In this document: piece after piece, positions 46,328-55,349 of the stretch
Layout of the letters: each line of letters begins with the position of its first letter
Numbering within the stretch: the first letter of the stretch is position 1
Assembly: GCA_018378775.1 (NCBI GenBank)
Contig: JAGZWV010000005.1
Span: 5,452 to 69,451 of the forward strand
Length of the DNA: 64,000 nt
DNA from: Collinsella sp.
GTDB lineage: Bacteria; Actinomycetota; Coriobacteriia; Coriobacteriales; Coriobacteriaceae
Direction of reading: 5' to 3'
Notes under the pieces: generated by a model
What the model saw: only the letters and a program-made list of their open reading frames with translations
What the model was told of the DNA's origin: nothing
Databases searched by the model: none
Position numbers and translations under genes: made by a program

Positions 46328-47043
46328 TCATCACCCTCTTTGGAGCCCGGCTCAGCGGTAGTCGCGGTAGCCACGTCAGCATCAACCGCAGCGGAAGCAT
46401 CCTGCACCTGAGTCCTAGCCGTCACCGGTGCCAGACCAACCTGGATATCCCCGCGTGCCCAATCGCCATCGAGCGCACGCGCCACCCAGTGATAGATGGG
46501 AATCGTAAAGAAGATCAGTGCGGGAAAGGGGCTGGCACCAACCAGGAACATCAGTAAAAAGAACAGCAGCCAGCATACGGCCCAATACGGAAACGATTGG
46601 AACGGACCCTTCACCGGCTTCGGGCTGGCCGTGCCGCTCGTCACCTGCGCCGTTGCGGCATTGGCAGCCTGCGCGCTCCAACTTGCCGCCTGCGCCGCCT
46701 TGGCCGCAGCATCACTCGCCTGCGTTGCCGCCTCGGTAGCGCGCGCCGCTGCCTCATGGGTGCGAGCACGCTCTGCCGCCTCGGCCTCGCGCTGACGAGC
46801 GCGGTCCTCGTTCTCAAACTCGATATCGTCCTCGATCTCGTCGCTCGGATTGAGCAGCTCGTCCAGACTCACACCATAGAGCTTGGCAAGTGAGATCAGG
46901 TTCTCGGTATCGGGCGAGCTCTCCGCGCGCTCCCATTTGCTGACCGCCTGGCGCGACAGCCCCAACTTTCGCGCCAGCCCTTCTTGGCTAAAGCCTTTGC
47001 TGCGGCGAAGGTCGGCGAGCCGCTGCGCAGTTTCTACATTCAT
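46324..47043 (-). CDS. XRE-family regulator with C-terminal membrane domain
   Basis: 239 residues. The first 65 hold a Cro/CI-type helix-turn-helix (LRRSKGFSQEGLARKLGLSRQAVSKWER). An acidic, alanine-rich coiled stretch (about 75-150) leads to two hydrophobic segments (VCWLLFFLLMFLVGASPF and PALIFFTIPIYHW) and a short outer tail. It therefore looks like a membrane-tethered transcription factor. Start 47043 has AGGAGG upstream; a longer frame to 47292 is not used. Co-transcribed with the DUF4097 gene, which it may regulate or interact with. Confidence 0.85.
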   Translation of the reverse strand: MNVETAQRLADLRRSKGFSQEGLARKLGLSRQAVSKWERAESSPDTENLISLAKLYGVSLDELLNPSDEIEDDIEFENEDRARQREAEAAERARTHEAAARATEAATQASDAAAKAAQAASWSAQAANAATAQVTSGTASPKPVKGPFQSFPYWAVCWLLFFLLMFLVGASPFPALIFFTIPIYHWVARALDGDWARGDIQVGLAPVTARTQVQDASAAVDADVATATTAEPGSKEGDE

Positions 47044-47234
47044 GGTTCCTCCTATGTGATGCCAGCCGTGCCGCCGGACCGTTTTTGTTCTTAAGGCGCC
47101 TTGCACAGTTAAAAATCTATCCGCCACCGCCAAAAGCATGCCACCTATTCTAGTGAGATTTTTGACAACCAGCGGTTGCGGGCACATATGAGCTGCGGAA
47201 ATGTGTCCAAACAAAGCAATGACCCGTAGCTTGG

Positions 47235-47264
47235 TTGTCCCCGTTGCTGCGTTAACGGTAGTAT
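47235..47264 (+). promoter_or_regulatory. Promoter for the Trm9-like methyltransferase gene
   Basis: TTGTCC (47235-47240) and TAGTAT (47259-47264) are separated by 18 bases, 46 bases upstream of the GTG start. A second TTGACA at 47162 with ATATGA after it may be an upstream promoter. Confidence 0.5.
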
Positions 47265-47310
47265 GGTCGTACCGTTTATTCCGCACCGCCAACGGAGGGA
47301 GTTCCGCGCC

Positions 47311-48183
47311 GTGAACCGCGATTTCGCCTCATCGCTCATCCAGCTCAACAATACGTTCTATCGCGAGCACTCCGCCTCCTTTTCCGATACGCGCCAGGCC
47401 CCGTGGCCCGGCTGGGTGCGCACCATGGACGTCGCGCTCGAGCAGCTCGACGTCGCCACGATTGAGCATCCCGTCCGCGTCTTCGATCTTGCCTGCGGCA
47501 ACATGCGATTTGAGAACTTTGCTGCCGGCGGCACGCTTGCCGCTAAGGGCGTAGACGGCACGAGCCCCTCGGCGGATGCCAGCTGCCCCTTTGAGTTCTA
47601 CGGCGTCGACTCGTGCCAGGATCTGGCCATCGATGCGCGCGGCCACGCCCTGCGCATCCCCAACCTGCACTTCCAGGAACTCGACGTGCTCGATGCCCTC
47701 ATGAAGCTCAACCCCGCCGAGACGCCCGACGCGCTCTTCGATGCACCGCTTGCCGATATCTCGGTCTGCTTTGGCTTTATGCACCATGTGCCGTCGTGCG
47801 AGTACCGCGTACGCGTGCTCGACGCCCTGGTGCGCCAGACGCGCCCGGGCGGCATCATCGCTATCAGCTTTTGGGAGTTTATGAACGACGAGCGCATGGC
47901 GCGCAAGGCCGTTCGCGCCGAAGCCCGCGCCGAGCTCACCCCGCCGTTTGAGGGCTACGACTCCGCGCAGTTTGAAGCCGGCGACCACCTCATTGGCTGG
48001 CAAAATGACCGCCATGCTTACCGCTATTGCCACCACTTTGACGATCAGCAGATCACCGACCTGGTGCGCGGCGTTCGCACGTTCTACAAGAGCGGTGAGG
48101 TCCCCGTGCGCGAGCTTGAGCGCTTCCATGCCGATGGTCGCAGCGGCGAGCTCAATCGCTATGTAATTCTTAAGCGCCTGTAG
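47311..48183 (+). CDS. Trm9-like SAM-dependent methyltransferase
   Basis: 290 residues, class I methyltransferase fold. The SAM motif is VRVFDLACGNMRF (about 55), YGVDSCQDL follows near 98, and the strand-4 region FGFMHHVPS is near 160. The N-terminal FYREHSASFSDTRQAPWPGW resembles the start of Trm9/ALKBH8-type tRNA methyltransferases, which convert cm5U34 to mcm5U34. The nearby Elp3-type gene makes the cm5U substrate, which supports this role. Start GTG 47311 has GGAGGG upstream. Assignment to Trm9 is inference from the N-terminal motif and context. Confidence 0.7.
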   Translation: MNRDFASSLIQLNNTFYREHSASFSDTRQAPWPGWVRTMDVALEQLDVATIEHPVRVFDLACGNMRFENFAAGGTLAAKGVDGTSPSADASCPFEFYGVDSCQDLAIDARGHALRIPNLHFQELDVLDALMKLNPAETPDALFDAPLADISVCFGFMHHVPSCEYRVRVLDALVRQTRPGGIIAISFWEFMNDERMARKAVRAEARAELTPPFEGYDSAQFEAGDHLIGWQNDRHAYRYCHHFDDQQITDLVRGVRTFYKSGEVPVRELERFHADGRSGELNRYVILKRL

Positions 48184-48301
48184 GACCAAGCGACTCGCCG
48201 CTGAGCCGCACCGCAACTTTCGGGCACATTGCGCCCGCCCTCTTCCAACCCATTGCCGGAACGTGCAGCCATGCGTTCCATACTTATGACCAAGGAGCCT
48301 C

Positions 48302-49141
48302 ATGGGAGCCGTCCACGTTCGCACGCCTAAGAACTTTGTGCTCGAGGAGCGCCTGGAGCGCTACGCCGATGCGATCGAGACGAACCCCGAGAACTATGCC
48401 GGACACTGGTGTGAGGCATGCACGCCGGCTGGCGGCAAGCCCTTCGGCCGCCTTCATCTCGACTTAGGCTGCGGCAAAGGAACTTACCTGGTTGAGCGCG
48501 CTCGCCGTGAGCCCGATACCCTCTTTATCGGTATGGACCAGGAGCCCATCTGCATCGCCTATGCCGCTCAGAAGATCTGCGAGCAGGAACTGCCCAACGC
48601 GCTCGTGCTGCCCCGAGGCGCCGCATCGCTGCCGCAGCTGTTCGCCGCAGGCGAGCTCGATGCCATCACTATCAACTTTCCCACGCCGCAGCCCAAGGCC
48701 AAGTACGCCAAAAAGCGACTTGTCCATGTCGACCATCTGATGCTCTACCGTCCGCTCTTTGCTGCCGGCGCCACCGTCGCACTGCGCACCGACAGTAAAC
48801 CACTGCGCGACTACGCCCTGGGTCAGTTTGCCGCGGCCGGCTACGACACGCTTTGGGTAAGTGACGACGTCCGCCGCGACCATCCCGAGCATCCCGAGAC
48901 CGAATACGAGTGCCGAACGCGCGAGATGGGCGCTGTCGTCTATGGCATCTGCGCCACACCCGGTGCGGAGCCCACCGAAGAGCAGCTCGCGGCAGGCCGG
49001 GCGCAGGAGCAGAGCCTCGCCTGCTATCTGCCCGACGATCTCGATGAACTCACCTACGTGCCCCTCGGCATGGAAGAAGCCGTTGAGAACTTTAAGAACC
49101 GCGCCCGCAAGGGTAAGAAGCGCCTGCCGCAAGAACGCTAA
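48302..49141 (+). CDS. trmB: tRNA (guanine-N7)-methyltransferase
   Basis: 279 residues. LHLDLGCGKGTYLVERAR binds SAM near residue 50, FIGMDQEP follows, and ITINFPTPQPKAKYAKKRLVH carries the TrmB signature near 120. The enzyme makes m7G46 in the tRNA variable loop. The last 80 residues (from about 215, with EEQLAAGRAQEQ and ending KNRARKGKKRLPQER) extend beyond a minimal TrmB. AAGGAG precedes the ATG by four bases. It follows the Trm9-like gene at 118 bases. Confidence 0.9.
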   Translation: MGAVHVRTPKNFVLEERLERYADAIETNPENYAGHWCEACTPAGGKPFGRLHLDLGCGKGTYLVERARREPDTLFIGMDQEPICIAYAAQKICEQELPNALVLPRGAASLPQLFAAGELDAITINFPTPQPKAKYAKKRLVHVDHLMLYRPLFAAGATVALRTDSKPLRDYALGQFAAAGYDTLWVSDDVRRDHPEHPETEYECRTREMGAVVYGICATPGAEPTEEQLAAGRAQEQSLACYLPDDLDELTYVPLGMEEAVENFKNRARKGKKRLPQER

Positions 49142-49250
49142 CGATCGCTAGCATCACACGCCCATTTCCTGCATTTTCTTTCGCGCTGGCGCCCCGCGCC
49201 GCCGCTACGCCATAATAGTTGGCGGACAATCGCGAGAGAAAGCAAACCAC

Positions 49251-51932
49251 ATGGCACAGACCACGACAGATACCGCCGCCAGCACCGTCTCCGGCGCCGG
49301 CGCCGCCAGCTCGTTCTCGGGCGGCACAGGCACCGAGGCCGAGTTCGGCTCGCTCGGAGCGCTCTCCCCCACCTGGTGGGAGCCCGAGGACGGCAGCGAG
49401 CCCGAGCCATGGCTCACGCCCGATCAGGCCTTCGAGCGCTTCTTCGAATGGACGAGCGACCGCGGCATCGAGCTGTGGGACCACCAAGAAGAAGCCCTCA
49501 TGGATCTTGCCGCCGGCGATCATGTCATTTTGGGCACGCCGACCGGCTCGGGCAAATCGCTTGTCGCGCTGGGCATGCTCTTTATGGGCATGGCGCAAGG
49601 CAAGCGTTGCTACTACACGGCCCCCATCAAGGCTCTGGTTAGCGAGAAGTTTTTTGACCTGGTGCAGGTGCTCGGCCGCGATAACGTCGGCATGATCACC
49701 GGCGACACGCATATCAACACCAAGGCACCCGTCATTTGCTGCACAGCCGAGATCCTTGCCAACGACGCGCTGCGCGAGGGTGAGGATGCCGATGTGGGCT
49801 GCGTCGCCATGGATGAGTTCCACTACTTCGCCGACCCCGACCGCGGCTGGGCATGGCAGGTACCGCTGCTCACCCTGCCCCACACACAATTCATGCTCAT
49901 GAGCGCCACGCTTGGCGATGTCACCGCTATTGCAGCCTCGCTCGAGGAACACACCGGCGCCACCTGCGACCTCGTCGTCGACGCCCCGCGTCCCGTACCG
50001 CTGAGCTACGACTATGTGACGACCTCGCTCGAGGGCACCGTTGAGCTCGCGATGCGCCGCGGCGAGGCACCGCTCTACATCGTGCACTTTAGCCAAGACG
50101 CCGCACTCGCAACGGCACAGTCACTCGCCAACTTTGGCATTGCCAGCAAGGAGCAGCGCGAGGCTATTAAGGAGGCTGCCAAGGGCACGAGCTTCTCGAC
50201 GGCCTTCGGCAAGATCCTCAAGCGCCTGCTCGGCTGCGGCGTCGGCGTGCACCACGCCGGCATGCTGCCGCGCTATCGCTTGCTGGTCGAGCGCCTGGCG
50301 CAGCAGGGGTTGCTGCCCGTCATCTGCGGCACCGACACGCTCGGCGTCGGCATCAACGTGCCCATCCACACCGTGGTGCTCACCGCACTCACCAAGTTCG
50401 ACGGCTACAAGATGCGTCGTCTGCGCGCCCGTGAGTTCCATCAGATCGCCGGCCGCGCCGGTCGCTCGGGCTTTGACACCGAGGGCATGGTCATCGCCGA
50501 GGCCCCGGAGCACGAGATCGAGAACGCCAAGCTCATGGCCAAGGCAGGCGACGACCCCAAAAAGCTCCGCAAGATTAAAAAGAAGAAAGCTCCCGAGGGC
50601 TTTGTCACCTGGAACAAGCAGACCTTTGAGCGCCTGATCGAGACGCAGCCCGAGACGCTCAAACCGCGTCTTCGCATCACGCACTCCATGGTGATTAGCG
50701 TGGTCGAGCAGGGCGGTGACGCTCGCGCCCGCGTGCACGACCTCATCGAGACAAGCCTGCAAACGCCCGAGGAAAAGGCGAAGCTCGAGGTTCGTGCCGA
50801 TGAGATTTTCGCCACACTCATCGACTCCGGCGTCGTCGTGCGTACCGAGGTGCCGCCCGCGCCCGACGCTCCGGCTGACGCCGCACCGGATATCGATTAC
50901 GCGCTGACGGTCGATCTGCCCGAGGACTTTGCGCTCGACCAGCCGCTTTCGCCGTTTTTGCTCGCCGCGCTGGAGCTGCTCGACCCCGAGAGCGAGACCT
51001 ACACCATGGACCTCATCTCGATGGTCGAGGCAACACTCGAGGACCCCAAGCAGGTGCTGCGCGCACAGGAGCGCGCAGCACGTGATCGCGCCATGGCCGA
51101 GATGAAAGCAGACGGCATCGAGTATGAGGAGCGCCTGGAGCGCATCCAGGATGTCACCTACGAAAAACCGCTCGAAGACTTGCTCGATGCAGCCTTTGAT
51201 AAGTATTGCCAGGAAGTACCTTGGGCCAACGACTACCAGCTCTCGCCCAAGAGCGTCCTGCGCGACATGCTCGAGAGCGCGAGCGACTTTAAGGGCTATA
51301 TCCAAAAGCTCGGCATCGCCCGCTCCGAGGGCATTCTGCTGCGCTACCTGGCTGAGGCCTACCGCTCGCTCGATCGCACCGTACCGATCGAAAAGCGCGA
51401 CGAGCGCTTGCGCGACATCATTTCGTGGCTGGGCTTTGTGGTGCGCTCGGTCGACTCGAGCCTGGTTGACGAGTGGGAGAACGCCGGCAACCCGGCCGCA
51501 CTCGACGCCGCACCACCCCAGGGCATCGACGAGGTCGTGGCGGACCGCCGCGGTTGCACCCTGCTGGTGCGCAACGCACTCTTCCGCCGCGTGACCCTTG
51601 CCGCCCGTGGACACTTGCGCGACTTGGGCGAGCTCGACGAGGACTGGGGCATGAGCGAGGTGCGCTGGCAAAAGGCGCTCGATGCCTATCACGAGCAGCA
51701 CGAGGAGATTCTCACCAACGGCGACGCCCGCAGCTCGGCGATGTTTACCATCGACGAGAGCGACGAAAAGACCGATCACGTGTGGCACGTGCATCAGATC
51801 TTTGCCGATGAGGATGGCGATCACGACTTTGGCATCATGGGCGATGTCGACCTGGACGCCACGCAAGACGGCGGCGAGGTCATCTTCAAGAACTACCGCG
51901 TCGGCTTTATCGAGGATTTGCTCGAGGACTAG
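49251..51932 (+). CDS. DEAD/DEAH helicase with DUF3516 domain
   Basis: 893 residues. Superfamily 2 helicase core: motif I GTPTGSGKSLVA (about 100), a DEFHYF box in VAMDEFHYF, motif III MSATLGD, and HQIAGRAGRSG (motif VI) near 400. The C-terminal DUF3516 region covers about 470-890. In actinobacteria and relatives this Ski2-like form is conserved; its RNA or DNA substrate is not settled. Alone on its transcript, followed by a perfect terminator. Confidence 0.9.
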   Translation: MAQTTTDTAASTVSGAGAASSFSGGTGTEAEFGSLGALSPTWWEPEDGSEPEPWLTPDQAFERFFEWTSDRGIELWDHQEEALMDLAAGDHVILGTPTGSGKSLVALGMLFMGMAQGKRCYYTAPIKALVSEKFFDLVQVLGRDNVGMITGDTHINTKAPVICCTAEILANDALREGEDADVGCVAMDEFHYFADPDRGWAWQVPLLTLPHTQFMLMSATLGDVTAIAASLEEHTGATCDLVVDAPRPVPLSYDYVTTSLEGTVELAMRRGEAPLYIVHFSQDAALATAQSLANFGIASKEQREAIKEAAKGTSFSTAFGKILKRLLGCGVGVHHAGMLPRYRLLVERLAQQGLLPVICGTDTLGVGINVPIHTVVLTALTKFDGYKMRRLRAREFHQIAGRAGRSGFDTEGMVIAEAPEHEIENAKLMAKAGDDPKKLRKIKKKKAPEGFVTWNKQTFERLIETQPETLKPRLRITHSMVISVVEQGGDARARVHDLIETSLQTPEEKAKLEVRADEIFATLIDSGVVVRTEVPPAPDAPADAAPDIDYALTVDLPEDFALDQPLSPFLLAALELLDPESETYTMDLISMVEATLEDPKQVLRAQERAARDRAMAEMKADGIEYEERLERIQDVTYEKPLEDLLDAAFDKYCQEVPWANDYQLSPKSVLRDMLESASDFKGYIQKLGIARSEGILLRYLAEAYRSLDRTVPIEKRDERLRDIISWLGFVVRSVDSSLVDEWENAGNPAALDAAPPQGIDEVVADRRGCTLLVRNALFRRVTLAARGHLRDLGELDEDWGMSEVRWQKALDAYHEQHEEILTNGDARSSAMFTIDESDEKTDHVWHVHQIFADEDGDHDFGIMGDVDLDATQDGGEVIFKNYRVGFIEDLLED

Positions 51933-51955
51933 CCGAATCAGCCGGGTAAACGAAA

Positions 51956-51993
51956 CGGGGCCGCTGGCAATGTTGCCAGCGGCCCCGTTTTTT
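51956..51993 (+). terminator. Rho-independent terminator after the DUF3516 helicase
   Basis: CGGGGCCGCTGGCAA (51956-51970) pairs perfectly with TTGCCAGCGGCCCCG (51973-51987) around a 2-base loop, followed by TTTTTT. On the minus strand it also ends in CCCCG, so it could serve the convergent DUF2130 gene. Confidence 0.95.
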
Positions 51994-52010
51994 GCGCCAT
52001 GCGCTATGCG

Positions 52011-53768
52011 CTACTCGGCATCCTCGACCTCATACGCATCGGCCTCGGCAGGCTCATCGCCCGTGCCCATTGCCGTCTCGCGCGCCTCATCAAACGCCGC
52101 TTTCATGGTCTTGTTGCCCCAGGTGAGCTTGCGAATCGTAAGCTCATCGGCCTTGTTGTGGGCCAAGCGCAGGTTCTCGGTGCTGCGACGCAGATCGTCC
52201 TTGGTCTTCTCGAGCTGCTTGATGGCAGCATCGATCTCCTTGATCGCCGATTCGAACTGCTTGCTCGCCAGGTTGTAGTTGCGTGAGAAGCCGTCCTTGA
52301 ACTTTTCCATCTTGGCTTCGAAGTTCGTGACGTCGATGTTCTGCTGCTTGTACTCTGCTAGCTCCTGCTTATAGCGTAGCGATCCCATGGCGGCGTTGCG
52401 CAGGAGGGTGATGATCGGGATGAAGAACTGCGGACGGATCACGTACATCTTCTCGTAGCGGTAGCTCACGTCCACAATGCCGGCGTTATAGAGCTCGCTC
52501 TCGGGCTCGAGCAGCGTGCAAAGCACCGCGTACTCGCAGCCTTTCTGACGACGGTCATGATCGAGCTTCTTAAAGAAGTCCTCGTTCTTGTGTTTGGTCG
52601 CGGTTTCGTCGTTCTCGTTTTTCATCTCGAACATAATCGAGATGATTTCGTTGCCGCTCGCGTCGCACTCACGGAAGATGAAATCGCCCTTGGTGCCCTC
52701 GGATGCATCGTTGTCCTTCTCAAAATACGCATTGGGAAACGCCGTCATACGCAAGCGATTGAACTCAGTCTCGCAGTGCTGCTCGAGCGACTCGCCCACC
52801 ATCTTGGTAGACAGGCGCACCTTCATGTCCTTCAGGCGCTCGATCTCTTCATCCTTATATCGAATGAGCTCGTCACTCGCACGCTTGGCCTGTGCAAGCT
52901 CGAGCTCGTGGGCAGCCTTGGCCTGTTCCTCGCGAGAATCGCGCACCGCCAGCTCGCTCGTAAGCTTCGCGCGTGCCTCATCGCGCTCACGCTCCGCCGC
53001 AGCGACCGCCTCCGACAGGCTCATCTTTGCCGTCAGCTCCTGTTCGCGCAGCTGGGCGCGAAGACTCTCTGCCTCCTGCGCAGACTGAGCCTTTGCAGCG
53101 GAGAACTCCTCCTGCACCTTCGCCTGATAGTCGGCAAGCGTGCGCTCGGCTTCGCTACGAGCAGCATTAAGCTCGCGCTGGGACTCGGCTGCCGCGGCGG
53201 CAAGCGCCATCTCCTGGGCCTTGTCTGCAGCGGAGAGCTTCGCCTGCAGCTCGGCAATCTGAGTGTCGCGGGCGGCCAGGTCGTTTTGAGCGGCGTTACG
53301 CACCGCTGCCTCGACAAGCTTGGCCTCGTCATCCTTGCGGCCTAACTGCGCACGTAAGCTATCAATCTCGCGCTGGAGCTCGGCGTTTTCCTTTTGAGCA
53401 TCGGCACGGGCCTCAACCGCCGCACGCTGGCTTGCGCTCTCGCGTTCTGCGGCGGCGCCCTCAAGCTTGGCACGCAACTCGGCAAGCTCGGCGTCGCGCT
53501 TGGCAACTTCCTGCGCCAGCTCCTGAGCCGCGATGTTCTTCTGTTCAGCGAGCTGAGCGTCGCGCTGAGACTTCGCCTCCTGCAACGCAGACGCCGAACG
53601 CGAGCGCTCAAGCTCCAGTGCCTGCTCGCCCTCGCGTTGGACGGCCTTCACGCGTTCATCCAGATCGCGCGAGAACTCGGCATCACGCACCTGTTTGACG
53701 ATATCCGCATAGCCGGACGCATCGACCTTAAAGACTTCGCCGCAATGCGGGCACTTGATCTCGTTCAT
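52011..53768 (-). CDS. DUF2130 protein with coiled coil and probable PD-(D/E)XK-like domain
   Basis: 585 residues. The N-terminus KCPHCGEVF looks like half a zinc ribbon. Residues about 35-325 are a long charged coiled coil (recurrent AExE/QxxL). The C-terminal DUF2130 region contains KGDFIF near 360 and MFEMKNE near 380, which fits the D...ExK spacing of PD-(D/E)XK nucleases, followed by KKLDHDRRQKGCEYAVL. The activity is not proven. GAGGAG precedes the ATG at 53768. It ends acidic (DEPAEADAYEVEDAE). Confidence 0.85.
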   Translation of the reverse strand: MNEIKCPHCGEVFKVDASGYADIVKQVRDAEFSRDLDERVKAVQREGEQALELERSRSASALQEAKSQRDAQLAEQKNIAAQELAQEVAKRDAELAELRAKLEGAAAERESASQRAAVEARADAQKENAELQREIDSLRAQLGRKDDEAKLVEAAVRNAAQNDLAARDTQIAELQAKLSAADKAQEMALAAAAAESQRELNAARSEAERTLADYQAKVQEEFSAAKAQSAQEAESLRAQLREQELTAKMSLSEAVAAAERERDEARAKLTSELAVRDSREEQAKAAHELELAQAKRASDELIRYKDEEIERLKDMKVRLSTKMVGESLEQHCETEFNRLRMTAFPNAYFEKDNDASEGTKGDFIFRECDASGNEIISIMFEMKNENDETATKHKNEDFFKKLDHDRRQKGCEYAVLCTLLEPESELYNAGIVDVSYRYEKMYVIRPQFFIPIITLLRNAAMGSLRYKQELAEYKQQNIDVTNFEAKMEKFKDGFSRNYNLASKQFESAIKEIDAAIKQLEKTKDDLRRSTENLRLAHNKADELTIRKLTWGNKTMKAAFDEARETAMGTGDEPAEADAYEVEDAE

Positions 53769-53826
53769 AGCAGCTCCTCGATGGACGCAAATTCTAATCG
53801 CCTACACTCTACCGCGCCGCGCGGAC

Positions 53827-53861
53827 AAAAAAGGCGCCGCCGCCATAATGGCAACGGCGCC
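53827..53861 (-). terminator. Terminator of ydjC on the minus strand
   Basis: GGCGCCG (53833-53839) pairs with CGGCGCC (53855-53861), with an inner GCCATAATGGC stem. On the minus strand the stem is followed by TTTTTT (plus-strand A run 53827-53832). Confidence 0.82.
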
Positions 53862-53862
53862 A

Positions 53863-53901
53863 AAACCACCACAAAGGCGCCTGTCCCCATCGTGGTGGTT
53901 T
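53863..53901. repeat. Palindromic repeat downstream of ydjC (GGGGACAGG core)
   Basis: AAACCACCAC (53863-53872) and GTGGTGGTTT (53892-53901) are exact reverse complements. Between them lies AAAGGCGCCTGTCCCCATC. The same element occurs on the other side of ydjC at 54694. Confidence 0.85.
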
Positions 53902-53908
53902 GAGTACT

Positions 53909-54673
53909 TTACAGGTCGCGGTAGTCGATGAGGCGAAGATCGTCCTGAGCCTCGAGCCACGCCCACAGCTCGGGGTCGATCAACGCATCGACCTCCTTGG
54001 TACGATCGGTCGTAAGCGAGCTACTCTCGAGGATAAAACGGTCAAGATAGCCCGGATGGCAGACAAAGACGACCGTCTCGCCATCGGCCATCTCGCGAAC
54101 CGTCTGCATGATTGCTTCCTTGGGCTCGTAGCCCGGCTCCATCGAGCGCATCACCATGCGCAAATCGGTGTCTCCGCAATGCACCACGGCCGTGGGGTCG
54201 AAGCTCGCCTTTTGCTCCTTAAGGCCCAACTCCTGTGCCACCGTCGAGATCGCTCGATTGAGGTTTTTGCTCATAACGGCGTGAGCCTCAAAGTAATCGG
54301 GTTCGCGACCCACGATCTCGACAAAGCGGTCGTGCTGCGCACGAATCTCGATACAGGCCTCGTCAAAGTCGATCAGTTCCTCGCCGCGCTTAAAGTGCTC
54401 GCGGAAGGTACGGCTGCTATGGAACTCACCGTTTTCATCGAGCAGGCTTGGAATGAGTGCCGGATCGGCACACGGCTTGCCCAGGCACACGTTGGCATGC
54501 TGGCCCACCGCAATGTCAGCATCCGCCACGAGTGACCAGCCATGCTCGGCCTCGGGCATATTTGGCATGAGTCCCACCGAGCACACCAGGCCCTCATCGA
54601 CGCTGCGGGCGATCCCTAAGTCAACGGCATACGAATAGCCGAGATCGTCGGCACGAATAAGCAGTTGTTTCAT
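53909..54673 (-). CDS. ChbG/YdjC-family carbohydrate deacetylase
   Basis: 254 residues. The YdjC signature is intact: LLIRADDLGYSYAVDLGI at the N-terminus, QHANVCLGKP near 80, and a FEAHAVMS segment with the metal-binding histidine near 150. ChbG removes one acetyl from chitooligosaccharides in E. coli; other members act on N-acetyl sugars. No chitobiose transport genes are near. The gene is bracketed by two copies of one palindromic repeat and has a GGAG RBS. Isolated position suggests an accessory sugar gene. Confidence 0.87.
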   Translation of the reverse strand: MKQLLIRADDLGYSYAVDLGIARSVDEGLVCSVGLMPNMPEAEHGWSLVADADIAVGQHANVCLGKPCADPALIPSLLDENGEFHSSRTFREHFKRGEELIDFDEACIEIRAQHDRFVEIVGREPDYFEAHAVMSKNLNRAISTVAQELGLKEQKASFDPTAVVHCGDTDLRMVMRSMEPGYEPKEAIMQTVREMADGETVVFVCHPGYLDRFILESSSLTTDRTKEVDALIDPELWAWLEAQDDLRLIDYRDL

Positions 54674-54693
54674 AACGACTCCAATCTATGGAA

Positions 54694-54732
54694 AAACCAC
54701 CACAAAGGTGCCTGTCCCCTTTATGGTGGTTT
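54694..54732. repeat. Palindromic repeat upstream of ydjC (GGGGACAGG core)
   Basis: AAACCACCAC (54694-54703) and ATGGTGGTTT (54723-54732) pair with one mismatch; the core is AAAGGTGCCTGTCCCCTTT. It is in the same orientation as the copy at 53863, so the two are direct repeats of a palindrome and bracket ydjC. Confidence 0.85.
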
Positions 54733-54737
54733 GAAAG

Positions 54738-55283
54738 CTACAGTCCAAAGAAGCTCAAGATCTGGTCTCGGTTTACGGGCTTGTAGCCATTGGCGTCGAG
54801 GCCCACATCGTAGCGGTAGATGGGGCGTTCGCGATCACGGTTGCGCGTGTTGGTGCGGTCTCCCCTGCTGTGGATATGTCCGTGCAGCATAATGGCGCCA
54901 CGCGCTTTGCCGTTCCAACTGAGCATGGGGTAATGGCTCAAAACCAGGCGATGTCCCTTGGCATAGCCGGGGGCAATTTCCAGGTAATCGCGCACGTCAT
55001 CCCAAATGTGCGGTGCGTCCGGATCTTCCCAATCGCCGTCATGGTTACCGCGGATGAGCGTCACGTTCTGACAGGCAATGCGCTCGCGCAGGAGCACGGC
55101 CTCCGCCATGGGCAAGCGATACGTAAAGTCTCCCAGGATATAGAGGCGGTCGTCCGCAGCAACGCACTCGTTAATGGCGTCAATAACCTTGCGGTTCATC
55201 TCCTCGACCGAGGCGAACGGCCGATCCATATCGTGCAGGATATTCGTATCGCCCAGGTGCAGGTCGGCGGTAAACCACATCAT
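54738..55283 (-). CDS. Calcineurin-like metallophosphoesterase
   Basis: 181 residues. The metal-binding motifs are visible: TADLHLGDTNI at the N-terminus, YILGDFTYR near 52, IRGNHDGDW near 80, and GHIHSRGDR near 140. These are the D-x-H, GD, GNHD and GHxH boxes of this family. The substrate is unknown. Start 55283 (MMWFTADLHL) is supported by GAGGA about 9 bases upstream; a longer frame to 55298 exists. Confidence 0.9.
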   Translation of the reverse strand: MMWFTADLHLGDTNILHDMDRPFASVEEMNRKVIDAINECVAADDRLYILGDFTYRLPMAEAVLLRERIACQNVTLIRGNHDGDWEDPDAPHIWDDVRDYLEIAPGYAKGHRLVLSHYPMLSWNGKARGAIMLHGHIHSRGDRTNTRNRDRERPIYRYDVGLDANGYKPVNRDQILSFFGL

Positions 55284-55349
55284 CGTCTGTGTCCTCATTT
55301 CGCAACGCGTCTAACACGTGCCTAGTATACAGACGCTTTGGCGCAGCGG

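Noticed and set aside
50121..51866. A 581-codon leftward frame opposite the DUF3516 helicase
   Set aside because: Shadow of the helicase gene, without RBS or recognisable domain.
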